Assembly: GCF_963855985.1 (NCBI RefSeq)
Contig: NC_087110.1
Coordinates: 11,213,001-11,277,000 of the forward strand
Origin: Ostrinia nubilalis
Taxonomy: Eukaryota > Arthropoda > Insecta > Lepidoptera > Crambidae
Length of the DNA: 64,000 bases
Direction: 5' to 3'
The translations under genes were made by a program, and so were the position numbers. Numbering within the stretch: position 1 is the first letter of the stretch; every line of letters starts with the position of its first letter. Shown piece by piece: positions 10,046-20,965 of this stretch. The notes beneath the pieces were generated by a model. That model did not search any database. It was given only the letters and a program-made list of their open reading frames with translations, and was not told the origin of the DNA.

Positions 10046-10963
10046 ATTGTAAAGAAAATAATTTAATACTCAAATTAGCTCCTTATGTGTAAAATTTTTA
10101 AAACAATTTAGCAACCAATTCTGAAAAGTCTGGTGCTCTATGACTCCCCAAATATTGTTTGACTACTAAAACAAAGCTTAGCCATGCTTCAGATTAAATT
10201 TTTGTTATGTGGTTTATAAATATAAGAGTACGGATTTGCGGTCAATCGAATTTATTTTTTCCGTATTCAAACGGACGTTTCAGGACTTTTGATCATTTTA
10301 GTGATTAGAAAGCTCAGTTCATATCTTTGGCCTTCCAAATTGAAGTCCTTTACGTCCAGCTTGACTCCAGTATGGCAAAGAGTCTACACAAGGCTTGCAG
10401 ACGATTGGACCTCCAATATTTATTCTTTTATGGAAGTTTTATACCAAAGTATGCTTGGTAGGTTTTTATCACTACCTCCATCATCTTATTTCTTTGCTTT
10501 TGTAAGTTTAGAAGCCAAATATTAACAAAAACTGTTGGGGTTGTAAACGCAAGGTTTTCATAATTAATTTATATTTTTTGAGACAAAAAGCTCTTTAAAA
10601 ATTAATTTAAAAGACACAAACTGATAATTTCAAGGTCTAGTAGCTGATTACTAAATTGTTGTAACTACAACTACACTAATACATGAGTAGAAAATAAAAC
10701 TTTGTGGGTATAATCAAATTAATATACGTTTAGGGAGGGTCGTTTAATTTTTTTCATTGTTTTCTTGCGTCTCGTTTATCTCAAGAACCAGAGTCAATCC
10801 AAAGAAAGTAAATACACACCATTTATGTCTAATACAAGTGTTTACAAAATCCATTAACGAAATAGATGCCGCAGATTTTTTATTTTTTTTTGTTCCGCAG
10901 TGAATTATTAAATAATCAAAGATAGTTATGTATTGAATATATTAGTAATAATAAATAAATAAA
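10046..10963. other. Unassigned AT-rich region
   Basis: A 78-codon plus-strand frame at 10289-10525 shows no recognisable domain and has AT-rich codon use like its surroundings, so it is not called. Confidence 0.4.
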
Positions 10964-10964
10964 T

Positions 10965-11215
10965 ATCCTTAGACATTTTACACTGCGCTTCTAGTCCCAA
11001 ACTAAGCAAAGCTTGTACTATGGGTGCTAGACAACGGATATAAACATACTTAATTACTTTTTTTTTGTAAATACATACTTATTATACATAGAAAACACCC
11101 AGTCCAATACAAACAAATATGTTCATGCACACAAATGTTTGTACTGTGCGGGAATCGAACCCGCTACATCCGGAATAGTAGTCCGTTTCGAACCACTACA
11201 CCGAACGGCCGACTG
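10965..11215 (-). mobile_element. tRNA-derived SINE (family S2)
   Basis: Read on the minus strand, the head GTCGGCCGTTCGGTGTAGTG carries the A box, and GCGGGTTCGATTCCCGCAC (11144-11162) carries the B box. The body has TGTGTGCATGAACATA and TTGGACTGGGTGTTTTCTAT. The tail is (ATTT)n at the left. A second copy is at 55812-56098 on the plus strand. Confidence 0.85.
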
Positions 11216-11261
11216 CAACCAAAGGTACTTCTTATATTATTATTATAATTTATTTATTAAC

Positions 11262-11322
11262 CGACATAAAAAGGAGGAGGTTCTATGTTCGGCTGTATGT
11301 ATTCTGTTCTTGCAGAATATGT
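11262..11322. repeat. AACCGAC-type repeat fragment
   Basis: CCGACATAAAAAGGAGGAGG then TTCTATGTTCGGCTGTATGT is related to the ends of the element at 19544-19947 and to 43108-43155. Confidence 0.55.
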
Positions 11323-11694
11323 AGCTACTAATTCCTAAAGGTAGAAAGGAAGAAACAACTTTTTGGGAGTATTTTTTGTTATAAGGTAACACATCTATCG
11401 ATATCGATATTATCGACTCCAGCTCTCCCCCAGGTATTCGAGCAATAAGACAATACTGCTAAGTGGTCCAGTATCCGATACCTGTTCAAAAAAGTACAAC
11501 TTTCGGGCGTCCGAACTACTTACTTTGCCTGCCTGTGCGACCCTTGCCAACAATGTAAGGTACTTGAGCAGTTAGGTATAGTTTAGAACTTCCCTTGTAA
11601 ACTACACAAGGTGTTAAGTTACGTGCAGGGTTACCTATATTGTGTTTAAGTATCAAGGTCATCGGGCAGCAGCAGCGCGCTCTGAAAAACATCA

Positions 11695-11825
11695 ATCTTT
11701 TAAACTGCGATCTCCCACCCGCCTGCCAAGCGTGGGGATTATGGCAAAACCCTCCACTATAGTGGAGGAGGCTTATAGTCCAGCAGTGGACTGTAAAGGT
11801 CTGTTCAGTTGATGATGATGATAAA
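11695..11825 (+). mobile_element. LINE 3' tail, RTE-like subfamily B
   Basis: CCCGCCTGCCAAGCGTGGGG ATTATGGC is followed by GTCCAGCAGTGGACTGTAAA and a (GAT)n tail. It is the same ending as 48005-48083. Only the 3' end is present. Confidence 0.7.
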
Positions 11826-11869
11826 GGTCATCCCATAGCTGCGTGGTTCCGACAAAGTGGAATAGGACC

Positions 11870-12195
11870 TCGGATCTATGTTCGGAGATTCCCTGCGTGA
11901 TTGAATCAGACATGAGGAGATCTATTAATAGGAGAACCAAAATGACCGACATAGCCCGCAGAATTGCTGAAATCAAGTGGCAGTGGGCGAGGCACATCGC
12001 TCGTAGAGGTGATGGCTGCTGGGGCAGAAGTTCTTTAGAGGCGACCACGAGCCGGAAGATGTAGTATGGGCAGGCCCCCCACGACATCATAAAGGTGCTG
12101 GATGCAGGTCGCTACCAACTAGGCAATATGAAAATCATTGGGGGAGGCCAATGTTCAGCAGTGGACGTCCTGTGACTGAAATGAAGATGATGATT
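11870..12195 (+). mobile_element. RTE LINE 3' fragment
   Basis: It encodes KMTDIARRIAEIKWQWARHI and, in a shifted frame after a small deletion, the region equivalent to LDAGRYQLGN. The end GTTCAGCAGTGGACGTCCTG is followed by ATGAAGATGATGAT. Frameshifts and stops are present. Confidence 0.8.
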
Positions 12196-12199
12196 TTCT

Positions 12200-12784
12200 G
12201 CAGTGGAGACCAGAGACTATTTTGGGCCATTAGAATAAGATTGTTTTTATTTGGTCGTAATAAAAAAATAATTTCATTTTACTATTGACCATTATAATTA
12301 ACAAAATACTAATCACTTAAATTCTCACTAAAATAATTACATTATACAAATAATAATACAAACAGTCCTTGTCGTTTCAAGGACTTTGGGTGCGACCCAA
12401 TAAATAATTTCGCTTTGACAGCGCATGATTTATTCCTATTGTTTTAACCAATATTAGCCTGTCCAGTGGCTACGGTTTTTACAATTAAGCCGTTGTCACT
12501 GGGATATTTCCACCTGTAACACTAACGTATTTCTGTACTAATATTATAAATGCGAAAGCAACAATGAACTCTCTTAGTTTAGATGAAAGGTAGAGATAGT
12601 TTGGGACCCAAGGAATATAGGCTGGATTTTATCCCGGTTTGAAAAGAGTACGAAGAGTAGTACGAAGCGATATTGTTTTTGATAGACCGAATTCGGGGGC
12701 AAAAGTTAGCAGTATAAATCTGAATAAGCTATTCGGGGTAAATTTCAGACACGACTTACACTAACTAGAAGTGAAGAGAAACCC
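12200..12784. other. Unassigned, with possible repeat ends
   Basis: TACTAATATTATAAATGCGA near 12537 is the start typical of Helitron-like repeats, but the rest does not match. No gene seen. Confidence 0.4.
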
Positions 12785-12894
12785 CTGGAATAGTAACTGG
12801 CACATTGGCAGTTTCAGTATTTTATAGGAAATATGTCAAAACTAACGATTTATTCTGAGATTAATATTTACTTTTGTTTGGTCTAATCCACCCT
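12785..12894 (-). mobile_element. MITE family D, left-truncated
   Basis: It shares the core AACTGGCACATTG, TTTCAGTAT, GGAAATATGTCAAAA and the end GAGATTAATATTTACT with 26012-26149, and is followed by TTA, matching the family's target duplication. Confidence 0.75.
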
Positions 12895-12921
12895 TATTAA
12901 AGTACCTACTTACTTTACTTA

Positions 12922-13059
12922 GGGCTGATTTTTCAATTGTCAGTTAACTTTTAACTGAAGAATAAGTTTGGCATATTGACCGTTTCAGTATGGGAAATAT
13001 GTCAAAATGACAAGTTTATTCTTCAGTTAAAAGATATCTGACGATTGAAAAATCTGCCC
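12922..13059. mobile_element. Harbinger-like MITE, family D2
   Basis: TIRs begin GGGCTGATTTTTCAATTGTC and extend to about 45 bp, ending with the complementary GAAAAATCTGCCC. TTA flanks both ends (12919-12921, 13060-13062). The centre TTTCAGTATGGGAAATATGT is shared with family D although the tips differ. Confidence 0.85.
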
Positions 13060-13404
13060 TTAGATAAATATCTGAAGTACCGGTAAATGAAACTGACCCT
13101 TATTTTTCTCGCTACAAACCGATTTTTATTTAAACACCCTCGACCATAAGATGCAAGTCCATAAATTCTCCAAAGCCACGTACACACAGGACAAAAAGGA
13201 CATCTTACTTAGAGGATAAAAACAGATTTACGTGTGATATATATAGAACAGACTCGATTTGACTTTTTATTAGGATATACTGCGGCTTCTGGGCGGATAA
13301 TAGACTGGTGATTTATAAGTTTAGTAAATAAACTTAAGGTTAAGTGACTGAAGATAGTTTCTGCTAAGTATTTTTGTTTACTTCTTAACTACGATTTTAT
13401 CTTA

Positions 13405-13755
13405 GGAACTTAAGAATTCTTCTTCTTCTTATTCGTTTCGCTCTTGGCAGAGCGGTCGTGGTCACGTTGAGGCGTTGTTCACATCGGTTGTAGAGGCGGA
13501 TACAACTCTCCGCACGATCTCCCGCCATCTCTCTCTGCTGGCAGACTGTCTGGTGCAGTTACATACGCCGTCTCCCACTGCCGATTTCACTTCGTCGGTC
13601 CAGCGCATTGGTGACCTGGCACGCGATGGGGTTCCTTCGACTTTTCCTTGGACGACCAGTCGTTCTATGGAGTTGTCATCCCGCCTTGAGACATGTCCGA
13701 AGTATTGCAGTATGCGCGACTGTACTACGGTTGGTAAACGCTGAGTGATACCGAG
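13405..13755 (-). mobile_element. LINE C-terminal remnant with (GAA)n tail
   Basis: The minus strand gives broken frames around RDRWREICRRVVS-like residues, and the element ends at the left with TTCTTCTTCTTCTT. The overall form (Arg/Trp-rich C-terminus, then a trinucleotide tail) is that of a LINE 3' end different from the main RTE family. Family uncertain. Confidence 0.5.
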
Positions 13756-13811
13756 CTCCTGGAGTTAACTTATGGACTCCCATCGTTCATATCATCATCA
13801 TAGGTCACTAA

Positions 13812-13927
13812 TGCCCGTTTTCACCATCAATCCCTAATTTTTAAATGACCCTTATGAAAACAAAATTCATATAATGTGTTACCATAGGGGTCACATAAAA
13901 AATAGGGTTTGATGGTGAAAACGGGCA
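13812..13927. mobile_element. Harbinger-like MITE, family E
   Basis: TIR TGCCCGTTTTCACCATCAA pairs with TTGATGGTGAAAACGGGCA and extends imperfectly to about 37 bp. TAA is duplicated on both sides (13809-13811, 13928-13930). Confidence 0.85.
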
Positions 13928-13975
13928 TAAGTATCCGCTGTAGGAGCACGACCCTCTCATATTCACCAGAGAGAA

Positions 13976-14085
13976 ATGGAGAGGCGCTGGATGCAGGCCG
14001 CTACCAAACGGGCGATGTGGAAGTCATTGGGGGAGGCCTATGATCAGCATTGGACGTCCTGTGGCTGAAATGATGATGATGATGA
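13976..14085 (+). mobile_element. RTE LINE 3' end
   Basis: GGAGAGGCGCTGGATGCAGG, then CGCTACCAAACGGGCGATGT, ends with GACGTCCTGTGGCTGAAATG and (ATG)n. About 100 bp only. Confidence 0.85.
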
Positions 14086-14800
14086 CCCACTTCCCACGCT
14101 GTGCTGGCCGATCAGACGTGTTGGAGAGGCTTGATGATCGCAAATTTGTCAAGTCACTTTTTACCACATCCAGGGAAAGCCACACCTACTCCGGAGGAGC
14201 CACACGATCTACCTTCATTAAGTTTGATCAAAACACACCCAAATGTCGCAGAATACCTAGTTGTAAGAAATAAAGTAAGAAAAGATCGTGGAAGAGAGTA
14301 TTCTTGTAGAATGTAGAGTTATTTTCATATAATTACAAATGCACTGGATATCCCCTCGAATAACTATTTAACAAAAAAAAACATAGCGAAATGACAATAA
14401 CCATTTTTGTAGGTATTTAACAAAAATAATCTTTGTTGATTAAGCCAAATTCATAATCCTTACTTAATTTCGAACAATAAATGGGAAAACATTAAAATTT
14501 GAATAATGCGCTGAAGCCATTACTTTTTAAGGCATTCGCTTATAATTCGGCGAGATTTTTTCCTTTTTTCGGTTAATCCGGCGAGTCGTTCCAAACAATT
14601 AAAGCTACGCGGCTAAAGCCAGACGACTTGATGGACGGTCGGCAGAGAAGTAGCTTTGTTTCTAGTGGGTACGGGAAAAGATAAAAAAGGGACAAAAGCG
14701 ACCGAATTTGTTGACTGAGGGTTCCGTATTTTATGTATTCCTCAATTCTAACTAAATCTTTTTCTCTTCTACTTTTCCTTCTCAATGTGCTTTTATAATA
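14086..14800. other. Unassigned region
   Basis: Two overlapping short plus-strand frames near 14040-14316 start inside the RTE tail and have no recognisable domain. No gene is supported. Confidence 0.4.
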
Positions 14801-14802
14801 TA

Positions 14803-14991
14803 CTAGCTGACCCGGCGAACTTTGTTCCGCCTTAATGGCAATAAATGAGCAGACTTTTTTTTTAATTTCGAACGGGATAAAAAGTATCCTATGTCCTTCT
14901 CCTGGCTCTAAACTACCTCCCTGACAATTTTCAGCTAAATCGGTTCAGCCGTTCTTGAGTTATAAGTGGAGTAACTAACACGACTTTCTTT
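14803..14991 (+). mobile_element. Helitron-like / Metulj-type repeat (truncated)
   Basis: It starts TACTAGCTGACCCGGCGAAC and contains GGGATAAAAAGTATCCTATG and AAATCGGTTCAGCCGTTCTT, the landmarks of the abundant lepidopteran repeat described as Metulj SINEs or Lep1 Helitron-like elements. The right end is cut off by the TIR element at 14992. Confidence 0.75.
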
Positions 14992-15451
14992 TATATACAA
15001 TATGTAACGGAAACACCGTCCGATCCATTAAGGTGTTAATAGGTATCGAGTTAAGATTCCATTTGTGTAATAATTTTCATAAAATATTATAAAAAAAATA
15101 CCCCATGAAAAATAAATACAAAATTTACAAAAATAAAATAGCTTACATGGCAATCCGAACTGCAGTGTAGAGGGTACGCGGGAGGGGTAGAGATGCGCCG
15201 GCACGCGTAGCGACGTCATAAGGTCATGACCCCCAGCGTCTTAAAAAAAGCCGCGCGCCGACAGAGTGTTAACGCTTTTTGAAAATTTCCCCGTTGTAGG
15301 GTAAATCATTGCTAAACTTATTGACTTTAAAAATCGATAAAAAAAATGTTTTTATTAATTACGTAATTTTGATACTTGTTTTGGTAATGTTGTTAAAGCT
15401 ACTTTATGACCCTTTCGGATCGGACGGTGTTTTTGTTACATATTGTATATA
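14992..15451. mobile_element. TIR element (TACAATATGTAAC ends)
   Basis: TATATACAATATGTAAC at the left and GTTACATATTGTATATA at the right continue inward with ACACCGTCCGATCC and its complement, giving about 38-bp imperfect inverted repeats. Tips lie in TATA, so a TA or TATA duplication is likely. No coding frame. Confidence 0.8.
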
Positions 15452-15999
15452 GATTTATTTTGGTTCAATAAATTATGTATGTAATTTAAATTGTGTAAAA
15501 CGTTGTTTGAACCAAATAAACTATTTTTCTTTCTTTCTTTCTATATTTATTCTTGTGAACGCTACAATGTAACCATGTTGGTTGTTGTTGGCATAGCTGG
15601 GCATTAACTCGTTAATCCGTTAATCGTTAATTAACGAAGTTAACATTTCCATTAACGGATTAACTTTTAAGTTAACTTTAAAAAATGTTAACGGACTCGT
15701 TAACTTCCGTTAAATTATCCTAAGTCCGTTAATCGTTAATCCAGTACCTACTATTTACCAAAAAGATACAGCAGACACGCTGAAAAACGCGTTCTGACAA
15801 GTACGTTCGGGCTTCCAGAACTTCCAGAACCCAAAATAGTTTTTGTAACAAGATTACCAACGCAACGATATAAAAAATGCATTTTTTTTATTTATTTACA
15901 ACTGAATTTAAGACCAGTTTTCCTCAACCGAATGAGCTGGGTGGGTATAGTTATGTAAGTACGATAAAAATGCAATGTTATGGTACCATTGAGCTAGTC

Positions 16000-16240
16000 T
16001 GATGATGGAGTCAGGAGGTCGCCATAGAAACTCCTAAATGAAACGGCGGAAACGCATCGAATTTGGGTTCGTTGGATTTGTCATTTTGAGCACTTTAGTA
16101 CTAGATGATGTCCAGGGTCCTGATGATGGAGTCAAGAGGTGGCCATAGGAATTTCTAAACGAAACGGTGGAAACTTATCGAGTTTGGGTTTGTTGGATTT
16201 GTCTTTTCGAGCCCTTTGGTGCTAAATTGTATTGTAATTG
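16000..16240. repeat. Two-unit tandem repeat, period 121 bp
   Basis: Units starting TGATGATGGAGTC at 16000 and 16121 share GGCCATAG, AAACG, GGTGGAAAC or CGGCGGAAAC, and GGTTYGTTGGATTTGTC. They are diverged by roughly one base in ten. Confidence 0.8.
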
Positions 16241-16330
16241 TACCAAGGCTCTGAGATTGAGATACAACTAAAGTGTATAATAAAATTATAATAAAAGCTT
16301 TTATTCTGAAATGCAGTTGTACCTACAAAA

Positions 16331-16467
16331 ACGAAAAAAATAATTGTACTTATGCAAGGTTCAAATAATTTCGAAAGCTTGTAGCGCAAACATAAAATAG
16401 TAATAAATTCCATGCGCGATACAAGCTTTCGAAATTATTTGAACTTTGCATACAATTTTTTTTTCGT
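16331..16467. repeat. Hairpin with arms of about 55 bp
   Basis: Arm 16331-16387 and arm 16414-16467 are reverse complements with a few mismatches (shared core CAAATAATTTCGAAAGCTTG). The loop is about 26 nt. It lies inside the hAT element. Confidence 0.85.
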
Positions 16468-16627
16468 TTTATTATCACGTGTTAACGGATTAACGATTAA
16501 CATTAACTTGCGTTAAATCATCCGAAATGTAACGTTTTAACGTTTAACGAAGTTAAGTTTTTTAGTAACGGTTTAACGATTAACGAAGTTAACTATTTGA
16601 TTAACGGTGCCCAGATATGGTTGTTGG

Positions 16628-17355
16628 TGATCAAATAAATAAATAACTGTTTTCACTTTTCAGTTAATTAACAAGTCTCTTGATCCAGAACCATAAGGTA
16701 CCTACGTTTATTTTCATCTTCACATGTTTTTGAGTAAAAGAAGAATTCTTCTTTAGATGTTCAATCGAAGTGATAAGAAAATTTTAAAAAGAAATCCTTT
16801 TTTTAACCAATAGAATCTTAATCTCTGACTTAGTTAGCGTTTAACTTTAATTACCTAATGGTGGTCTCTGAATATCATTAGCAATCAGTTTCTCAAAACT
16901 TTAAAAAGAGAGAGAGAAAGTTTTTGGTCTATAAAATGACAATATGCATAGTTTCTTTTGCTGTCTCTACACCATACCATGAGAATTAATTTCGTATGTA
17001 AAAAAGTGAAATGAGAGTGGGGCTTACTCGGCGGCGTCAAAAATCCCTCGCTCGGCTTGTTTAGCTAAGCAATGGTTTAAATTTAATCACGCGATTATTC
17101 ATTAGAGGGACATAAAGATGGACGAAATAAACAGTTAGATAGATACCTAAACAAGTAATAATATTGTACTAATAGGTAGGTACTTAGTCGAAACTACTTT
17201 GTGAAATGTTTTAAAATTCTGAAAGGAGTTTTGGGAGGATAAACTTAAAATTGTACAGATTTTTTAATTAATTACTATAGGTACACTCTGTTTACATCTG
17301 ACGAAAAATTATCGCGAAAAGGGCTTAGGCAAAGTACCTACGGAAAAAACCTAGT
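16628..17355. other. No feature seen
   Basis: AT-rich sequence with no recognisable gene or repeat boundary. Confidence 0.4.
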
Positions 17356-17359
17356 GTAA

Positions 17360-17440
17360 GGGCTTGTTCCCACGGTGACATCCCGTTTTTTGCAGGAATC
17401 TGTTTAGTAGTACACGTGGTTTATGACTTGAATAGTGAAT
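17360..17440 (+). mobile_element. MITE family B, one end
   Basis: TAA at 17357-17359 is followed by GGGCTTGTTCCCACGGTGAC and ATCCCGTTTTTTGCAGGAAT, the terminal region of the family found more completely at 46744 and 52766. No right end was found. Confidence 0.6.
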
Positions 17441-17964
17441 ACAAGAACTAGGTAGTTGTCCACGAAAGTTTAAAAAATATTACCGGTCTATTGATATGAT
17501 TAAGTAGGTATTTCATAATAAGTATACAAAAATAATACTTACCTTCTTACCCTTCTTTTAACGGGCGTGTAAAAGTAATCCTTTACAACAATTACGAAAA
17601 TTGGTAGTTAGCGCCATTATCAACGCACCATCAAAATTCGAACCGTAATGCGCGTTCATGGTCCCAAATTGATTTTTTGTTAAACGTTCAATTACTTGAT
17701 AATACAGCACACACTGTAAGGTTGTTCTTGTTGGGTGAAATCCAATTTGTTAAGGGTCCTGCGTATGTTAAATCAAATCAAATCATTTTTATTTGCGAAC
17801 ATGGGTTATTATGCGTTACTTTTAGGACAACCATGCAAGTTAAGCTTTCAGTTATCATATAAACAAGATTAAACTGCTATTGATTATTTGAGATTTAGAT
17901 TTGAATATGAACTTAGTTACTCTATTTCATCCAGAGAGATTAACGATACACGTCTTCAAAACGC
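17441..17964. other. Unassigned region
   Basis: AAATCAAATCAAATCATTTT near 17770 resembles an antisense LINE tail. No coding signal. Confidence 0.4.
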
Positions 17965-18096
17965 CCTAAAATCACATAGTGCAAGTGGGACTGGCGGTTC
18001 ACGGTGGTCAAGGAATTAGAGCGTGCCCAGACAAACATTTCGAAAACCCAGGACAGACTGTCCTGGCGCCTCAGAACAAGGAGAGTCGACCCCAAA
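17965..18096 (+). mobile_element. LINE C-terminal remnant
   Basis: One frame reads KWDWRFTVVKELERAQ, SKTQDRLSWRLRTRRVDPK, stop. The pattern (tryptophan-rich stretch, DRxxWR, then RRVDPK at the stop) is that of the extreme C-terminus of certain insect LINE reverse transcriptases. Short, and of uncertain clade. Confidence 0.5.
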
Positions 18097-18772
18097 TAAT
18101 GAGAAAAAGGGCTAGGGAAAAAAAGAAGAAGCAAGTGGGAGTAAACTACGGTAGACTCTTAAACGAGAGATTTTGATAATTTATTAAATTGTTGTGTTAA
18201 ATTAGTATAATAATGTTAACTTGACTGAAGTGAAGGCACAGTTTATATGAGTAGTAATAGGATGACATTATGGTCTCAAAGTTTTTTCATATTTAATTGT
18301 ACCTATATTAAACTTTAGACATTATCTGCTGTAGGTATTATAAAGGGACCAAACGTGTAATTGGTGCAAATATTGCAATTCGACCAGTAAAAATCTTAAA
18401 TGCGATTATTCTTCTTTAGGGTTGAATCAAGGTTAGAGAAAAAAAATTTCCCCTTAAAAAAAAATAGGTTGGAGAAACATAAATCATTGTGTTTATAATT
18501 TCCTCTATGAATTGCTATCACGAATGATTTTAACTGAAAGATTATTATTTATATTTATGAATTCACGAATATTTTGAACGAGTAATATTTAGCTTATTTT
18601 TGCTGTAGAATTTTTAAACCCGTGTCAGTTAACCGTAACGTTGGATAGAGAACTGACAGTTACAGGTGCAAAATTGTTTGCGAAACTTTTCTACGTATGT
18701 ACAAAAATAATAAAAATGTTTTAATGTAACTGTAGCATACAGTCCAGGTGATGATGAGTTCAATGTTTGATT

Positions 18773-19127
18773 TAGGGATGTTATGGATATTGTAGTTTCG
18801 GTTACGGATATTGGAATAATATTATACCGGTTTCGGTTACGGATATTTTTTTATTTCGGATTAGTTGATTAGATTAGTTGTCCAACACAGTTCATACCTT
18901 ACGAATAAAATGGGTACAGAAGAGATTTCTTTAGTATCTGTCACCTTCTTTTAGTTTCACAAAAAAGCTTTTATCTTATGGGAAAAAACTCATGTACCTT
19001 CTTCAAACTCTGCCTACATCCGAAACTATCCGAAACCTTTGAATCGGTTATGGTTACGGTTACAGATATATTTTTTTCGGATATCCGAAAGGTTCGGTTA
19101 CGGTTATGGATATCCATAACATCCCTG
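18773..19127. mobile_element. hAT MITE (AGGGATGTTATGGATA ends)
   Basis: TIRs TAGGGATGTTATGGATAT and ATATCCATAACATCCCTG are flanked by a perfect 8-bp duplication GTTTGATT (18765-18772, 19128-19135). The interior repeats CGGTTACGGATAT on both strands. 355 bp, no coding capacity. Confidence 0.92.
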
Positions 19128-19334
19128 GTTTGATTGTCAAAAAGGGAAGTCAAAGGTTAAAATGTTATTGCAACTAACACTATAATGTTGATAATGCCGT
19201 CATAATCTTAGTATAGAGCAAGATATAAAAATGTAAGGATTTTAAGCCTTACAAACAAATAAGCGCTTCTTATGTTATTAGAAAGCCCTTATGTCTACAT
19301 AGCCCTGGCGTAGACCAAATAGAACGGTCTACAA

Positions 19335-19410
19335 CTGACTGAAGATCTGAAGATGAAGGTCGCAGGAAGCGCCTGGATGCGGGCAGCGCAAGACCGGTCG
19401 TTGTAACAGC
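19335..19410 (+). mobile_element. RTE LINE scrap
   Basis: AAGGTCGCAGGAAGCGCCTG then GATGCGGGCAGCGCAAGACC corresponds to the KVAGSAWMRAAQDR segment of RTE. Confidence 0.7.
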
Positions 19411-19543
19411 TAAGATTAAGCAGTTCTTTGCATTTGGTAATCCAATTCTAGTCCATAGAAGTTTACAAACAAGTCAAATTGACGAAACCGATTGAAAAAT
19501 AAAAACATTAATTAACAATATAATTAACTTTTAAAAAAAATAA

Positions 19544-19947
19544 AACCGACTTCAAATGCGTGAACACAAAAAAAAACTAAAAATGAAAAATATTGCGTAT
19601 AAAAAAGTTCATCCCCAATTTTCCACCCTTGGGGGTGAAATATTTTCTTCAAATTCGCATGAAACCACCCTTTTGATAATGCCTATTCAACAAAAAAATA
19701 ATCGTTCAAATTGATTTATAATCGGCGGAGATATTGCGTATAAAAAAGTTCATCCCCAATTTTCCACCCTTGGGGGTTGTTTTTTCTATTATTAAATTTA
19801 AATGGGACCACCCTTGAGGTATTACCTATACGCCGAAAAAAGATTTGTTCAAATCGGTTCATAATTAGCGGAGTTATCGCGTAACAAACATAGAAAAAAA
19901 AAACATACGGGTCGAATTGAGAACCTCCTCCTTTTTTGAAGTCGGTT
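19544..19947. repeat. Inverted-end repeat AACCGACTTCAAA
   Basis: Ends AACCGACTTCAAA and TTTGAAGTCGGTT bound about 400 bp. Inside, two direct units of about 141 bp each carry TATTGCGTATAAAAAAGTTC and ATCCCCAATTTTCCACCCTT. Fragments of the same ends recur near 11262, 43108 and 56852. Class not recognised. Confidence 0.75.
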
Positions 19948-20193
19948 GAAAATGTGTGTTGTCACACCTAGCGGTCGGAACAAATTATGGCGCGATTAAA
20001 CGCCCTCGTAACAAAAATTATGTTTTGTTTTCAACGTCTGTTTAAAAACTAGCCCAATTAATAAATTGCCTGGAAGCAACCATTAGGAGACGTGATACAT
20101 TAATTAAGTTTTATTTTATCTTACGGACATGTACCTATGTGATTTTTCTTTATTTTAACTTCATCCAAGTATAGTGGCTGTTTTGTCTCTCCT

Positions 20194-20640
20194 ATGTCAA
20201 TAATCTCACGTGGGAACCACAAAATAGACTTATCAGACCACAGATTAAGTATTCCAAAACACGTACAGAATAATCGGATTAATTTTTTAATCAACCGAAA
20301 AGATTCGGGACTTCGACGTGAAAATAAAAAACTTCGGACAGATTCGAAAGTGCGTAGGTTTTTCGATTACACCTTGATTGTTTAAGCTGATAGATTTCGA
20401 AGAAATAATTAGTTTTTGATCCAGAGATTTCACAAGACTGCCAGATCTGATGTGACTTAAATTAATTAGTTTCTGCCTACACAAAAAATCAGTTTCCTTA
20501 GTAACATGAAATAATTTAAAAAAAAGGGATCAGGAGTTGCACCTCAAAGATTTAATGACAGTTTTAAATCAAATCGAAAATTTATTTAGTATCTACTAAG
20601 GCCCTTTCCAGGGGACTTGTATAAGTCCAAAATATAGCAT
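20194..20640. other. No gene supported
   Basis: Two short overlapping frames on opposite strands (20194-20385, 20287-20484) are AT-rich, lack any domain I recognise and have no splice context. Confidence 0.4.
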
Positions 20641-20714
20641 GCCCTACCATCACTTCGGGACAACATATGGGCTGGTGCTGAGAAGAAGTGGCGGAAGAAT
20701 CTCAGTCACCTTTG
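20641..20714 (-). repeat. LINE 3' tail fragment (family L3)
   Basis: CCCTACCATCACTTCGGGAC, GCTGGTGCTGAGAAGAAG and ATCTCAGTCACCTT mirror the plus-strand copy at 56440-56590. Confidence 0.65.
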
Positions 20715-20727
20715 TCAGCTTTAGACA

Positions 20728-20845
20728 ACTTCTCCCGGGACAAACTTGATTTGGTTGGGTTTTTATTTGCCGTCAAGCTGTAGATCCTGGCTACACAGGA
20801 GTTGCAGTGGTGGGAACGAGAGGTGGGAATAGTCACGTAGTTGCA
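20728..20845 (+). repeat. Repeat R3
   Basis: CCCGGGACAAACTTGA, GTCAAGCTGTAGATCCTGGC TACA and GGTGGGAACGAGAGGTGGGA ATAGTC define this dispersed repeat. Other copies are at 22690, 27680, 30520, 32247 and 44640. Confidence 0.75.
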
Positions 20846-20877
20846 TTACAACTAAATTCTTAAAATTCTGCCAATGT

Positions 20878-20965
20878 CTCTGAAACTCAGCGATCAGAGC
20901 AGACGCATGGCGATTGAAAGGTCGTGGGTTAGATTCCTACCTCACACAGTCGTTTTTTTTGTTCT
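20878..20965 (+). mobile_element. tRNA-like SINE head
   Basis: GATCAGAGCAGACGCATGGC followed by a B-box-like GGGTTAGATTCCTAC 50 bases later fits a degenerate tRNA-derived head. No body or tail was identified. Confidence 0.4.

Larger units (their letters stand above)
15592..16619. mobile_element. hAT transposon, non-autonomous
   Basis: TIRs CATAGCTGGGCA and TGCCCAGATATG (one mismatch) are flanked by a perfect 8-bp duplication GTTGTTGG (15584-15591 and 16620-16627), the hAT signature. About 140 bp inside each end is saturated with GTTAAC, TTAACG and CGTTAATC in both orientations, probable transposase-binding repeats. The middle holds a tandem duplication (16000-16240) and a hairpin (16331-16467). 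No transposase frame is left. Confidence 0.85.

Noticed and set aside
15600..15735. GTTAAC/TTAACG repeats as a telomeric or satellite array
   Set aside because: The copies are irregular and sit inside a hAT element with target duplications; insect telomere repeats are TTAGG.
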